This document shows positions 1 through 6,290 of a stretch of DNA of 6,826 nt, in pieces; within the stretch, counting starts at the first letter, position 1, and the number at the start of each line of letters is the position of its first letter. Source of the DNA: an uncultured Spirochaetaceae bacterium (GTDB lineage: Bacteria; Spirochaetota; Spirochaetia; Treponematales; Treponemataceae); the NCBI GenBank assembly GCA_902797925.1, contig CADBUT010000353.1:1-6826 (forward strand), read 5' to 3'. A program made the translations under genes and the position numbers. The notes below the pieces were generated by a model. That model saw nothing but the letters and a program-made list of their open reading frames with translations, did no database searches and had not been told where the DNA came from.

Positions 1-336
1 CGTTTCAAGCTTAAAGCCGTAGTTTTGCTTTGCGGCACCAGCCGAGCGCGCTGCATCAGCTGAATTCGGGGCAAAGACTGCATCGTCTGCTTGCGCTGAA
101 AGCTGCGCCGCACCGCAGTTTTGCATTTCAGCTTCAAGAAAAGAAGCCAGAAACAGCACGTCACCTTGGTTTATGCGGTAATCTTGCGCGGCTTTTTTTG
201 CGTTTACCTTAATTGTGCCCTTGCGCAGATGCTTGTATATTTCGCCCAGAGCAACACCCGGCAGCAGTTTACGCAAAACCCTGTCAATGCGCCGCCCGAC
301 GTCATCTGCACCTGTCTTAATCTGAACAAACTCCAT
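1..336 (-). CDS. RluA-family 23S rRNA pseudouridine synthase, N-terminal part (cut by left edge)
   Basis: This is the first 112 codons of a leftward gene whose 3' part lies outside the window. Proteins of this family convert uridine to pseudouridine in 23S rRNA. Residues about 13-65 read as an S4 RNA-binding domain: it opens with VGRRIDRVLRKLLP, continues with a basic helix (IYKHLRKGTIKVNAKKA), and ends with YRINQGDVLFL, the usual RluC/RluD-type start. Residues about 68-106 are a low-complexity alanine-rich stretch between the S4 domain and the expected catalytic domain, longer than I would expect for this linker. The catalytic aspartate motif is not in the window, so RluC, RluD or another member cannot be told apart. 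The ATG at 336-334 is the natural start because S4 homology begins about a dozen residues later; I see no strong Shine-Dalgarno sequence. It is transcribed away from the Rnf operon and shows no functional link to it. Confidence 0.82.
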   Translation of the reverse strand, partial: MEFVQIKTGADDVGRRIDRVLRKLLPGVALGEIYKHLRKGTIKVNAKKAAQDYRINQGDVLFLASFLEAEMQNCGAAQLSAQADDAVFAPNSADAARSAGAAKQNYGFKLET

Positions 337-459
337 TACCAAAGTTTATCAGAAAATTCATGCTGATGATAGTGTAAAAAGCGGAACATCTGCGGTGCTT
401 TGCAAAAATTCAAATAACTACTTGACAAAATTTGGCTTAGAGGCAAAATAGATTTATAT
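337..459. other. Divergent intergenic region
   Basis: This short spacer separates the leftward pseudouridine synthase gene from the rightward operon, so it should hold both promoters. A sigma70-like pair facing right lies at 422-449 and is listed separately. Facing left I see only AT-rich candidates without a convincing -35/-10 pair. I found no hairpin followed by a T-run, no tRNA and no riboswitch-like structure. Confidence 0.6.
422..449 (+). promoter_or_regulatory. Putative sigma70-type promoter of the operon
   Basis: A perfect -35 hexamer TTGACA is at 422-427. Sixteen bases later CAAAAT at 444-449 matches the -10 consensus at four of six positions. A start site about 7 bases further on would fall near 456-458, only a few bases before the ATG at 460. 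This means either a nearly leaderless transcript or translation from a later ATG (466 or 490). It is the only good promoter candidate upstream of the eight genes, so it may drive the whole operon. The spacing and the -10 are not ideal. Confidence 0.45.
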
Positions 460-942
460 ATGGGAATGTCTGCAAAATTTCAGCTTCAAATGTTTATCAC
501 GAACCCGATATTTTTATCGGCTATATTCAGCTGGCTTTCGGCTCAGTTTATAAAGACGCTTATAAGACTTGTTTCAGGGCGAGTACACTCGCTTTCAGAG
601 CTTATTTCGCTTCTACTTTGGAAAACAGGCGGAATGCCTTCATCTCATTCTGCACTTGTTTCCGCAATAACAACGGCCATCGGCTACCGTTCAGGCATCA
701 ATTCTGAAATTTTTCTGCTTTCATGCTGTTTTGCGCTTGTTACTGTCAGAGATGCTGTAGGCGTAAGACGCTCCAGCGGCATTCAGGCAAAAGTAATCAA
801 TACAATCGGCACAGAACTTAAAAAAAAAGAAGTTATCGACTCTTTTAATCCGGTAAAAGAAGTGCAGGGGCACAAACCCTTAGAGGTTATTGTCGGCTGT
901 CTTCTCGGCGTGTTTATCGGCACCGCTTTTTCGATTTTATAA
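460..942 (+). CDS. Divergent PAP2 (DUF212) family membrane protein
   Basis: This 160-residue protein belongs to the DUF212 family, distant relatives of PAP2-type acid phosphatases and vanadium haloperoxidases. Visible family blocks are GGMPSSHSALVSA at about 57-69, RDAVGVRR at 97-104 and GHKPLE at 137-142; the serine-histidine and the second histidine match the PAP2-like catalytic pattern. Hydrophobic segments at about 14-36, 64-75, 84-96 and 143-159 suggest an integral membrane protein, and a lipid-linked phosphate substrate would fit, although the family's true substrate is unknown. The start is uncertain: ATG codons at 460, 466 and 490 are in frame with no clear Shine-Dalgarno sequence, and the family homology begins near the third (MFITNPIFLSAIFSWL). 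The stop is 5 nt before the next gene, so it is probably the first gene of the operon, but I see no direct functional tie to Rnf. Confidence 0.85.
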   Translation: MGMSAKFQLQMFITNPIFLSAIFSWLSAQFIKTLIRLVSGRVHSLSELISLLLWKTGGMPSSHSALVSAITTAIGYRSGINSEIFLLSCCFALVTVRDAVGVRRSSGIQAKVINTIGTELKKKEVIDSFNPVKEVQGHKPLEVIVGCLLGVFIGTAFSIL

Positions 943-947
943 ACGCC

Positions 948-2279
948 ATGAAGAAAGTTTTCTGTTACTGCATTCTGCCAATTCTTTACATCTGCTTTAT
1001 TTCATTGCTTATAATTTTCCGCATTCAGTTTGTTGCTTCTACATGGGAAGGCTACAGAATTCTTGCCGTTCCTGTTTCAGTTTCAGAAAAAAAAGTTCTA
1101 AATGAACTTGAATCACAGGGCATAACAGACGTAATAAGCTTTTCTTCTGTTTCTATGTGCCCCAAAAACGAATTAACTCCGGTTACAAGTTTTGAAATGA
1201 CTTATAGAGAGGCTGTCAAAAAATATTTTTTTGATGAAACACAGCAGAACAATCTTTTTTATTTGAAAGAATCTGGAAATCTAGGTTCAAAATTAAACCA
1301 AATAACAAAAAAAACAGGCTCAACTTGGCACGTAGAGCGAATCTCGTTTTTTGCTGTTCTGATTCTGATTTTTCCGTTCGGCTTTACGGTTGTATTTTTC
1401 ATCTTAAGTAAACGGAAACTGCTTTATCTGCTTCTTCAGCTTCCGTTTCTTGTTTTCTGCTGCGGTTCTGCTGAATTTGCAGCGGCACTTTGTGCTTCAA
1501 TCTTTCCTATAGTTGCCTATTCAATTCAGTATTACTGGCAGAGACCGGGCTGGGTAAACTTTTTAATCAGCGATCTTGTGACAGTTGTGCTTATACTTAT
1601 GATGCTTTCTTCGCTTATTCTTACAGTGCCGTTCACAAGAAATTTCCGCATAATTCTTCTGGGACTTTCTGCATTTTTTGCGGCAGCGTGTGCTTTGAGC
1701 TTTTTCTTTATACATGACAGGAACAAAAAGCAGACAGGCTTTATCCTGATAAATTCTGCACAGACTGTTTCTTTTACGCTAAAATCAAAGCTGCAGCTGA
1801 CTGCTCTTGCTGTATTGACGACAGGTGTGCTTGTTCTGTCATTTGTAGCGAAAGAACGTTTTTTTTCGTCGGGCGGGCTTACAGGTCTTTCGCTTCCTGT
1901 TCCGCATGAATATTATAAGACTACAGGCTTTTCATATACGGCTTATGAAAATCTTGTTACATCAGAAACACAGTTGCGCGCATTGCCAGATTTAGCTGAT
2001 TTTGTTACTCTTAACTGGAAAACTGATGTGCTTCCTTATGTGTCTCTGAACGAAAAGTTTCCGCCGGCTTATGCCGGTTCTGAAGTTTCCATGCCTGTTT
2101 ATGAATATGATGAAGACAGCGGAAGGGTTTCAACAGAACGGAAAATCATGTATACTTTTGATGAATCATATTTTGCGTCTGTACTTTCCAAAATTGCTTC
2201 AAGCTCAGAACCTTCAGTTGAAAAAATGCTTTTTGAGCAGAAACATTTCGTTACAGTTGCATATAAACAGTTTAGATAA
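948..2279 (+). CDS. Unrecognised seven-TM membrane protein in front of rnfC
   Basis: I do not recognise a family for this 443-residue protein. Hydrophobic segments lie at about 5-25, 132-153, 157-172, 174-194, 203-227, 234-255 and 282-301. Basic residues (KRK at 155-157, R199, and DRNKK at about 257-261) put those loops inside by the positive-inside rule. That places two sizeable soluble parts outside the membrane: residues about 27-131, and the C-terminal 302-443, which has an acidic YEYDEDSG stretch near 385-392. No Fe-S, flavin or nucleotide-binding motif is visible; the cysteines are scattered and mostly in membrane segments. The ATG follows the DUF212 stop by 5 nt without an obvious Shine-Dalgarno sequence, suggesting coupling, and its own stop overlaps the Shine-Dalgarno sequence of rnfC. 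This suggests a partner or extra subunit of the Rnf-like complex, which is inference from position only. Confidence 0.8.
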   Translation: MKKVFCYCILPILYICFISLLIIFRIQFVASTWEGYRILAVPVSVSEKKVLNELESQGITDVISFSSVSMCPKNELTPVTSFEMTYREAVKKYFFDETQQNNLFYLKESGNLGSKLNQITKKTGSTWHVERISFFAVLILIFPFGFTVVFFILSKRKLLYLLLQLPFLVFCCGSAEFAAALCASIFPIVAYSIQYYWQRPGWVNFLISDLVTVVLILMMLSSLILTVPFTRNFRIILLGLSAFFAAACALSFFFIHDRNKKQTGFILINSAQTVSFTLKSKLQLTALAVLTTGVLVLSFVAKERFFSSGGLTGLSLPVPHEYYKTTGFSYTAYENLVTSETQLRALPDLADFVTLNWKTDVLPYVSLNEKFPPAYAGSEVSMPVYEYDEDSGRVSTERKIMYTFDESYFASVLSKIASSSEPSVEKMLFEQKHFVTVAYKQFR

Positions 2280-2288
2280 AGGTAACCC

Positions 2289-3596
2289 ATGATTTCTACG
2301 AAAAAATTGACTTCATCATCTGCCGCATTTAACTCTTATTTGAATGCATATGTTCCGCATGAAGTGGCTGTCGCATTGTGGCAGGACGAATACACAAAAA
2401 CAGAGCCGCTTGTCTATGTAGGCGAGCAGGTTGAAGAAGGGCAGATTATTGCCCGCGATTCAAGAAGCCTCTGTCAGATACATTCGCCTGTGCCGGGCAA
2501 AGTCGAAAAATTTTCGGTTATCTCTCTTCCAAATGGAAAAACAGGCCCATGCCTTACGATAAAAACTGAAGGTGCTTTTTCTTTTTTGGGAAGACCTAGA
2601 AAAAAGCAGCAGTGGGACTTTAAGTTTGCAGACCAGCTTATAAGAGACATAGGCGAAAAAGGCATTGTAAACACCTTTTATAAGCCTGAACCGCTTTCAA
2701 GGCAGCTTATGCAGCAGAAACTCCGCAAAGAAAACAGAACAATCTTTTTAAGGCTTTATGACCTTGACCCGACAAACTGCGCCGACTCGTTTATTGCCAA
2801 AAATTACATGCCGCAGATTCTTGAAGCCATGTCTATTCTGGCTCATATAGTCGAGCCAAGCGCTGTTTACTGTCTTTATGACAAAGCTTCAAATATTAAA
2901 GAAGACGCCGCCGCTATGAACATTCTGTTCAATACAGTGCCTCTCCATTTTATTCCGGTTGATGTTTCAAAATATCCAAGTGGCGGTACTTTCGATATTC
3001 TTAACCTTGTCCGCCATTTTGTTAAAGCACCGCAGGAGCTTTCTATCAGCAGGAAAGATCTTTTTATTGACAGCATGACGGCACTTTCTGTTTATGAGGC
3101 AATTGTTTTAGACCAGCCTTCAATGACACGTTTTGTCTCTGTAGGCGGTGAAGCACTGGCTGAAAGCAAAATCTTCAAAGTTAGAATCGGAACGCCTATA
3201 AAGAACCTGATTGCTGAATGCGGCGGCTTCTGTTCTCAGCCGAGCAAAATCCTTATTAACGGCAGAATATACGGTTCAGCAATAAGCACTTTTGATACGC
3301 CGGTGACAAAATACACAAAATCAATAACAGTTCTACCAAAACGGCTGCTTGATTTTCTGCCTACATCGCCATGTATCAGATGCGGCAGCTGTAGAAAAAT
3401 TTGCAAAGCAGAACTTCAGCCTGACAAGCTGTATATGCAATATATGAAAAAAATGAACCTTTCGTCTGATGAAATGAAGATGACGCTGCTTTGCAGTGAA
3501 TGCCGGCTTTGTAATATGGTCTGTCCTTCAAGGCTGCCGCTTTTTCAGACTATAAATGAAATAAAAAAAATAGCGGAGACTCATTATGAAGATTAA
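2289..3596 (+). CDS. rnfC: RnfC-like subunit, divergent, without the usual FMN/NADH site
   Basis: In canonical Rnf, RnfC is the peripheral subunit that binds NADH and FMN and passes electrons through two [4Fe-4S] clusters. This 435-residue copy has normal length. Residues about 20-95 form the RnfC N-terminal barrel (VGEQVEEGQIIA, then IHSPVPGKVEKF). KYPSGG at 228-233 and VRIGTPIKNLIAECGGF at 298-314 match conserved RnfC blocks, the latter at the SLBB-like region. Two clusters are kept: C362, C365, C368, C372, and C402, C405, C408, C412 followed by proline. In the first, the last cysteine is followed by lysine instead of proline. The glycine-rich GGAGFPT loop expected after GIV (125-127) reads NTFYKPEPLS instead, and the NGAECEPY-type block is replaced near 155-164. 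NADH oxidation by this chain is therefore doubtful. The Shine-Dalgarno sequence AAAGG at 2278-2282 supports the ATG at 2289. The 3' end overlaps rnfD by 11 nt. Confidence 0.9.
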   Translation: MISTKKLTSSSAAFNSYLNAYVPHEVAVALWQDEYTKTEPLVYVGEQVEEGQIIARDSRSLCQIHSPVPGKVEKFSVISLPNGKTGPCLTIKTEGAFSFLGRPRKKQQWDFKFADQLIRDIGEKGIVNTFYKPEPLSRQLMQQKLRKENRTIFLRLYDLDPTNCADSFIAKNYMPQILEAMSILAHIVEPSAVYCLYDKASNIKEDAAAMNILFNTVPLHFIPVDVSKYPSGGTFDILNLVRHFVKAPQELSISRKDLFIDSMTALSVYEAIVLDQPSMTRFVSVGGEALAESKIFKVRIGTPIKNLIAECGGFCSQPSKILINGRIYGSAISTFDTPVTKYTKSITVLPKRLLDFLPTSPCIRCGSCRKICKAELQPDKLYMQYMKKMNLSSDEMKMTLLCSECRLCNMVCPSRLPLFQTINEIKKIAETHYED

Positions 3597-4638
3597 CACA
3601 AAACTTCGTTTTTCACCGTTCGTACATATTTCGCCGGCACTGCCGAATACCATAGTCATAATGATTGCAGCAATTCTGCCTCAGCTGGTATTTCTTGGAA
3701 TATACAAAGACTTTAAAGCATTGATTGTAATTGCAATGTCTGTGCTTGCAAGCGTCTGTGCAGAAGTTGCAGACAACTTTATTCAGAAAAAAATGACCGT
3801 CGGCTCACTTGTTTCAATTCTTGAAGGTCTAATAATCGGAATGTTTTTACCGGAAGTGTATCCGCCGGTACTGGTTTTCTTTGTTGTAATGTGCAGCCTT
3901 TTTGTTGTCAAATACTGTTTCGGCGGTCTTGCTTCTAACTGGGCAAACCCGACAGCATGTACAATAATCATTGCATGGTTTACAGGTTCTCTGTTTTTTC
4001 CTGATTTTCAGCTTTCAGCAGAAATGCTTGAATCTGCAAACCCGGCTTCAATGCTTTTTTCAATGGATATTATTCCGTTAAATGAAAAAGCCGGCATTGT
4101 CTCAAATTTCTTGAATTCACATATTCTGAATCATTTTGGATTTGTTCTGCCGGACGGTTATACATCACTTTTCTGGGATACACACGCGCTTATACCGGCT
4201 TTCAGGTTCAATCTGCTGACGCTTGGAGCTTCACTTATACTGGCTTCGCTTTCAATGATTGACCTTATGATTCCAGTCTGCTATTTCACAGTTTATGCCG
4301 TTTTAGTCCGTCTTTTTTCACTTGAACCTTTTACAGGAATAACAGGACAGGGTGACATTCTTCTTGCTCTTCTTACAAGCGGCACTCTGTTCTGCGGTTT
4401 CTTTATGCTTTCGTGGTACGGTACAACACCGATGAGCATGCCCGGCAAGATTGTGTACGGCGTACTTGCGGGTATCGCTGCATTTGTAATGAGCGGGGCT
4501 GGAACTTCGCCGACCGGTGCTGTATTTACTGTTATTCTGGTAAATACTGTATCACCAATAATTCAGCTTTTTGAAGATAAATGTTATAATATTTATAAAT
4601 CTCTAACCTTAAAATCGAGACTTGAGCATGAAAGATAA
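3586..4638 (+). CDS. rnfD: RnfD-like membrane subunit, no recognisable flavinylation site
   Basis: RnfD normally spans the membrane, carries a covalently bound FMN on a threonine (SGATP-like motif) plus a non-covalent flavin, and relays electrons across the membrane. The 350-residue length fits. Family blocks are SPFVHISPALPNTI at 10-23, LEGLIIGMFLPEVYPP at 79-94, FGGLASNWANPTA at 112-124 (canonical GGLGxNxFNPA), and LLTSGTLFCGFFMLSWYGTTPMSMPGK around 262-288 (canonical GGAFFMATDPVTSPVT-like). At least eight hydrophobic segments are visible. No GAT-P motif occurs; the corresponding stretch, about 140-170, contains NPASMLFSMDIIP. The canonical IGETSALALL block reads AFRFNLLTLGAS (205-216). GGAG at 3575-3578 sits 7 nt before the ATG, so the start is well supported. 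The last 11 nt overlap rnfG. Confidence 0.88.
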   Translation: MKINTKLRFSPFVHISPALPNTIVIMIAAILPQLVFLGIYKDFKALIVIAMSVLASVCAEVADNFIQKKMTVGSLVSILEGLIIGMFLPEVYPPVLVFFVVMCSLFVVKYCFGGLASNWANPTACTIIIAWFTGSLFFPDFQLSAEMLESANPASMLFSMDIIPLNEKAGIVSNFLNSHILNHFGFVLPDGYTSLFWDTHALIPAFRFNLLTLGASLILASLSMIDLMIPVCYFTVYAVLVRLFSLEPFTGITGQGDILLALLTSGTLFCGFFMLSWYGTTPMSMPGKIVYGVLAGIAAFVMSGAGTSPTGAVFTVILVNTVSPIIQLFEDKCYNIYKSLTLKSRLEHER

Positions 4639-5131
4639 AAAACAGATTATACATGAAGCAGGTGCTTCTTCAATATTAATTATTCTCTTTTCTCTGATAC
4701 TTTTCTTTATGGTATACGGTTCAAGGAAAAGTTGGAACAACGGACTTGAGCAGATGACTGAAAAAGTTCTGAACGACTATGTCGGCGCAGAATATTCAAT
4801 AAAAGGAAGCATCCCGGTTCAGACACCGCTTTCAGTTTCAGCAGCTGTATTTGAGCTTGAAAAAAATAACAATCTTAAATCTGTACCGGCTTATGCTGTT
4901 TTGATTAGGGCTTACGGTATTGCAGGTGCGCTGCCTTTAGTTTATGTATTCGATGATGATGATGCATTCTTTGCAGGCATGGGCGGCCTTGAGAATAAAA
5001 CCGCAACTTACACAGACACAGGACTTTTCGGCTACGGTCTTACGGCACCTATAATTGAATTCTGGCAGAAAAGGGCACAGGCTCTCATTCCGCCAAAAGA
5101 AACAGAAGACGAAAAAGGAGCAGCTAAATGA
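4628..5131 (+). CDS. rnfG: RnfG-like protein, short, without the SGAT flavinylation motif
   Basis: RnfG is normally a periplasmic-facing protein with one membrane anchor and an FMN_bind domain, in which FMN is attached to threonine of a C-terminal SGATxTS motif. From the ATG at 4628 the product is 167 residues, with a membrane anchor at about 14-30 and a soluble remainder. VLIRAYGIAGALPLVYVF (91-108) resembles the core strand region of FMN_bind, and TDTGLFGYG (129-137) may correspond to the canonical ETPGLG block. If so, the protein ends soon after, and the segment carrying SGAT is missing altogether. The nearest look-alike, GLT with T139, is a poor match. The identification depends mainly on position between rnfD and rnfE plus this architecture. 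A TTG at 4622 is an alternative start, but ATG is preferred. The gene overlaps rnfE by 4 nt. Confidence 0.72.
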   Translation: MKDKKQIIHEAGASSILIILFSLILFFMVYGSRKSWNNGLEQMTEKVLNDYVGAEYSIKGSIPVQTPLSVSAAVFELEKNNNLKSVPAYAVLIRAYGIAGALPLVYVFDDDDAFFAGMGGLENKTATYTDTGLFGYGLTAPIIEFWQKRAQALIPPKETEDEKGAAK

Positions 5132-5736
5132 TCAAGAATTACTACTACATTTATATTGCAGCTGCTCTTTCAATCATAATTCCGTTTCCTCCGCGTTTTG
5201 CTTATGGAATTGTAGCAATTCTGCTTTTGAATCTTTTGATTTACGGTGGTTTCGGAATAAAATTTTTTGTTGAAAAATTCAATCTTCAGCCGATGCTTAC
5301 AAGCCTGCTTGTCATTTCGATTATTGCGCTGACAGGCATTTACAAACAGCTTTTGATTTTTTACGCGCCTTCAATTGCGTTTACGTCCGGGCTTGCGCTT
5401 TATCTTACGGCTTTCTCGTCTTATATTTACGGAAATGTACTTGATACAGTCGGTTTGTCACCTGTAGAGCATATAATACGCACCTCAAAACGTACAGGGC
5501 TTTTTTCCGGGCTTGTTCTGCTTTTCTTTCTGATGCGCGATATACTCGCGTTTGGCTCTATAACGCTACCGGCTCCAAAAGGAATAAAAGTAATTACGCT
5601 TTTCAAAGTAGGTGAAGTTTATCCGCTGCATTTTCTTGCAACAATACCGGGAACACTTATTGTTCTGGGGCTTATATTTGCCTTGTTCTCATACATAAAC
5701 CGCAAACTCATGATTTTAAGGAGGGTTTCAAAATGA
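5128..5736 (+). CDS. rnfE: RnfE-like membrane subunit lacking all cysteines
   Basis: RnfE and RnfA are paralogous six-helix membrane proteins that pair as inverted halves and jointly hold one [2Fe-2S] cluster in the membrane, each giving two cysteines. This 202-residue protein is assigned as RnfE because RDILAFGSI (about 138-146) matches the REILGxGSL block and FTSGLALYLTAFSS aligns with the VNCxILGRAEAFA block. In the latter, the cysteine position is serine, and the first ligand block (LCPALAVT in canonical RnfE) reads LSIIIPFP. There is no cysteine in the whole chain, so the usual cluster cannot be built. Hydrophobic segments fill most of the sequence. AGGAG at 5116-5120 lies 7 nt before the ATG, which overlaps the rnfG stop as ATGA. 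The C-terminus is basic (INRKLMILRRVSK). Confidence 0.82.
   Translation: MIKNYYYIYIAAALSIIIPFPPRFAYGIVAILLLNLLIYGGFGIKFFVEKFNLQPMLTSLLVISIIALTGIYKQLLIFYAPSIAFTSGLALYLTAFSSYIYGNVLDTVGLSPVEHIIRTSKRTGLFSGLVLLFFLMRDILAFGSITLPAPKGIKVITLFKVGEVYPLHFLATIPGTLIVLGLIFALFSYINRKLMILRRVSK
5718..5724 (+). promoter_or_regulatory. Strong Shine-Dalgarno sequence of rnfA
   Basis: AAGGAGG is a full match to the anti-Shine-Dalgarno core. It lies inside the end of rnfE, 8 nt before the ATG at 5733, and fixes that start. Together with the ATGA overlap it argues that rnfA is still actively translated. Confidence 0.85.
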
Positions 5737-6290
5737 GCCTTTCTTTATTGTTTTATTATCTTTTTTGTTCTTCCGCAGTCTTTGTTTACGGCATTGGCTT
5801 AAAACAAGCGTTGATGAAGTCAAACACAATTCATTATTTTGGAACAACAGCAATCAAAACCTTTCTGACAATTCTTTTTTCGCTTCCGGTTGTCTGGGGT
5901 TTATCTATGTTTTTTGTCAAACGCGGATATGCAGAACTTTATCCGTTAATTCTTATTATAACAGTTATTCTAATATCCAAAATCATTGATTCTGTTACAT
6001 ATTTATTAAAGGGTTCTGTTTCAGCAGGAATTCTTCTGCCTTCTTCAATTATGCTGCTGGCTGTAAATGAAAGCATATCACTGCTTGAAGCTTATACAAT
6101 TGCAGCGGGCATTTTCCTTTCAGTTTTTCTTCTGCTTCCGCTTTTATATGCAATCAGGAAAAGACTTAACAATTCTATGCCGCCAAAAGACTTCAAGTAT
6201 TACGCTGTTGCATTTTTCAGCGCGGCATTCATCTTTTTTGCATTTTTTGCATATCATTTTTCTTGGTTTAATCAGGAGTTCTTCAAATGA
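5733..6290 (+). CDS. rnfA: RnfA-like membrane subunit lacking the [2Fe-2S] cysteines
   Basis: This 185-residue protein is the RnfA-type partner of the preceding RnfE-like subunit. The best aligned block is VNESISLLEAYTIAAGIFLSVFLL followed by AIRKRL (about 111-144), matching canonical INEGYSLLESxxNGxGxxLGFTLA and GIRERL. Length and six hydrophobic segments fit the family. Canonical RnfA has a cysteine in GICPFLG near residue 25 and one in TTNCAVLG. Here the first region reads YGIGLKQALMKS and the second reads LLPSSIMLLAV, several residues shorter. The only cysteine is C12 (YLFCSS), which does not line up with either ligand. A full Shine-Dalgarno sequence precedes the ATG, and the ATGA overlaps with rnfE (5') and rnfB (3') are intact, so the gene looks functional despite losing its cofactor site. 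Confidence 0.85.
   Translation: MSLSLLFYYLFCSSAVFVYGIGLKQALMKSNTIHYFGTTAIKTFLTILFSLPVVWGLSMFFVKRGYAELYPLILIITVILISKIIDSVTYLLKGSVSAGILLPSSIMLLAVNESISLLEAYTIAAGIFLSVFLLLPLLYAIRKRLNNSMPPKDFKYYAVAFFSAAFIFFAFFAYHFSWFNQEFFK

Noticed and set aside
30..366. Two rightward open frames (30-212 and 121-366)
   Set aside because: They lie opposite the pseudouridine synthase S4 domain and encode compositionally odd peptides without family resemblance.
2474..3076. Two leftward open frames inside rnfC (2474-2674 and 2876-3076)
   Set aside because: They are antisense shadows of a well-supported gene with no start signals and no recognisable product.
4568..4620. AT-rich stretch at the end of rnfD as an internal promoter or terminator
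   Set aside because: It is coding sequence with no stem-loop plus T-run and no clear -35/-10 pair.
4622..4627. TTG at 4622 as the rnfG start
   Set aside because: It adds only two residues, and the in-frame ATG at 4628 is a better start codon. Neither has a strong Shine-Dalgarno sequence.
2289..6290. Operon of pseudogenes undergoing decay
   Set aside because: All frames are full-length and open, Shine-Dalgarno sequences are strong and overlaps are precise. Losses hit cofactor residues specifically while other conserved blocks remain.
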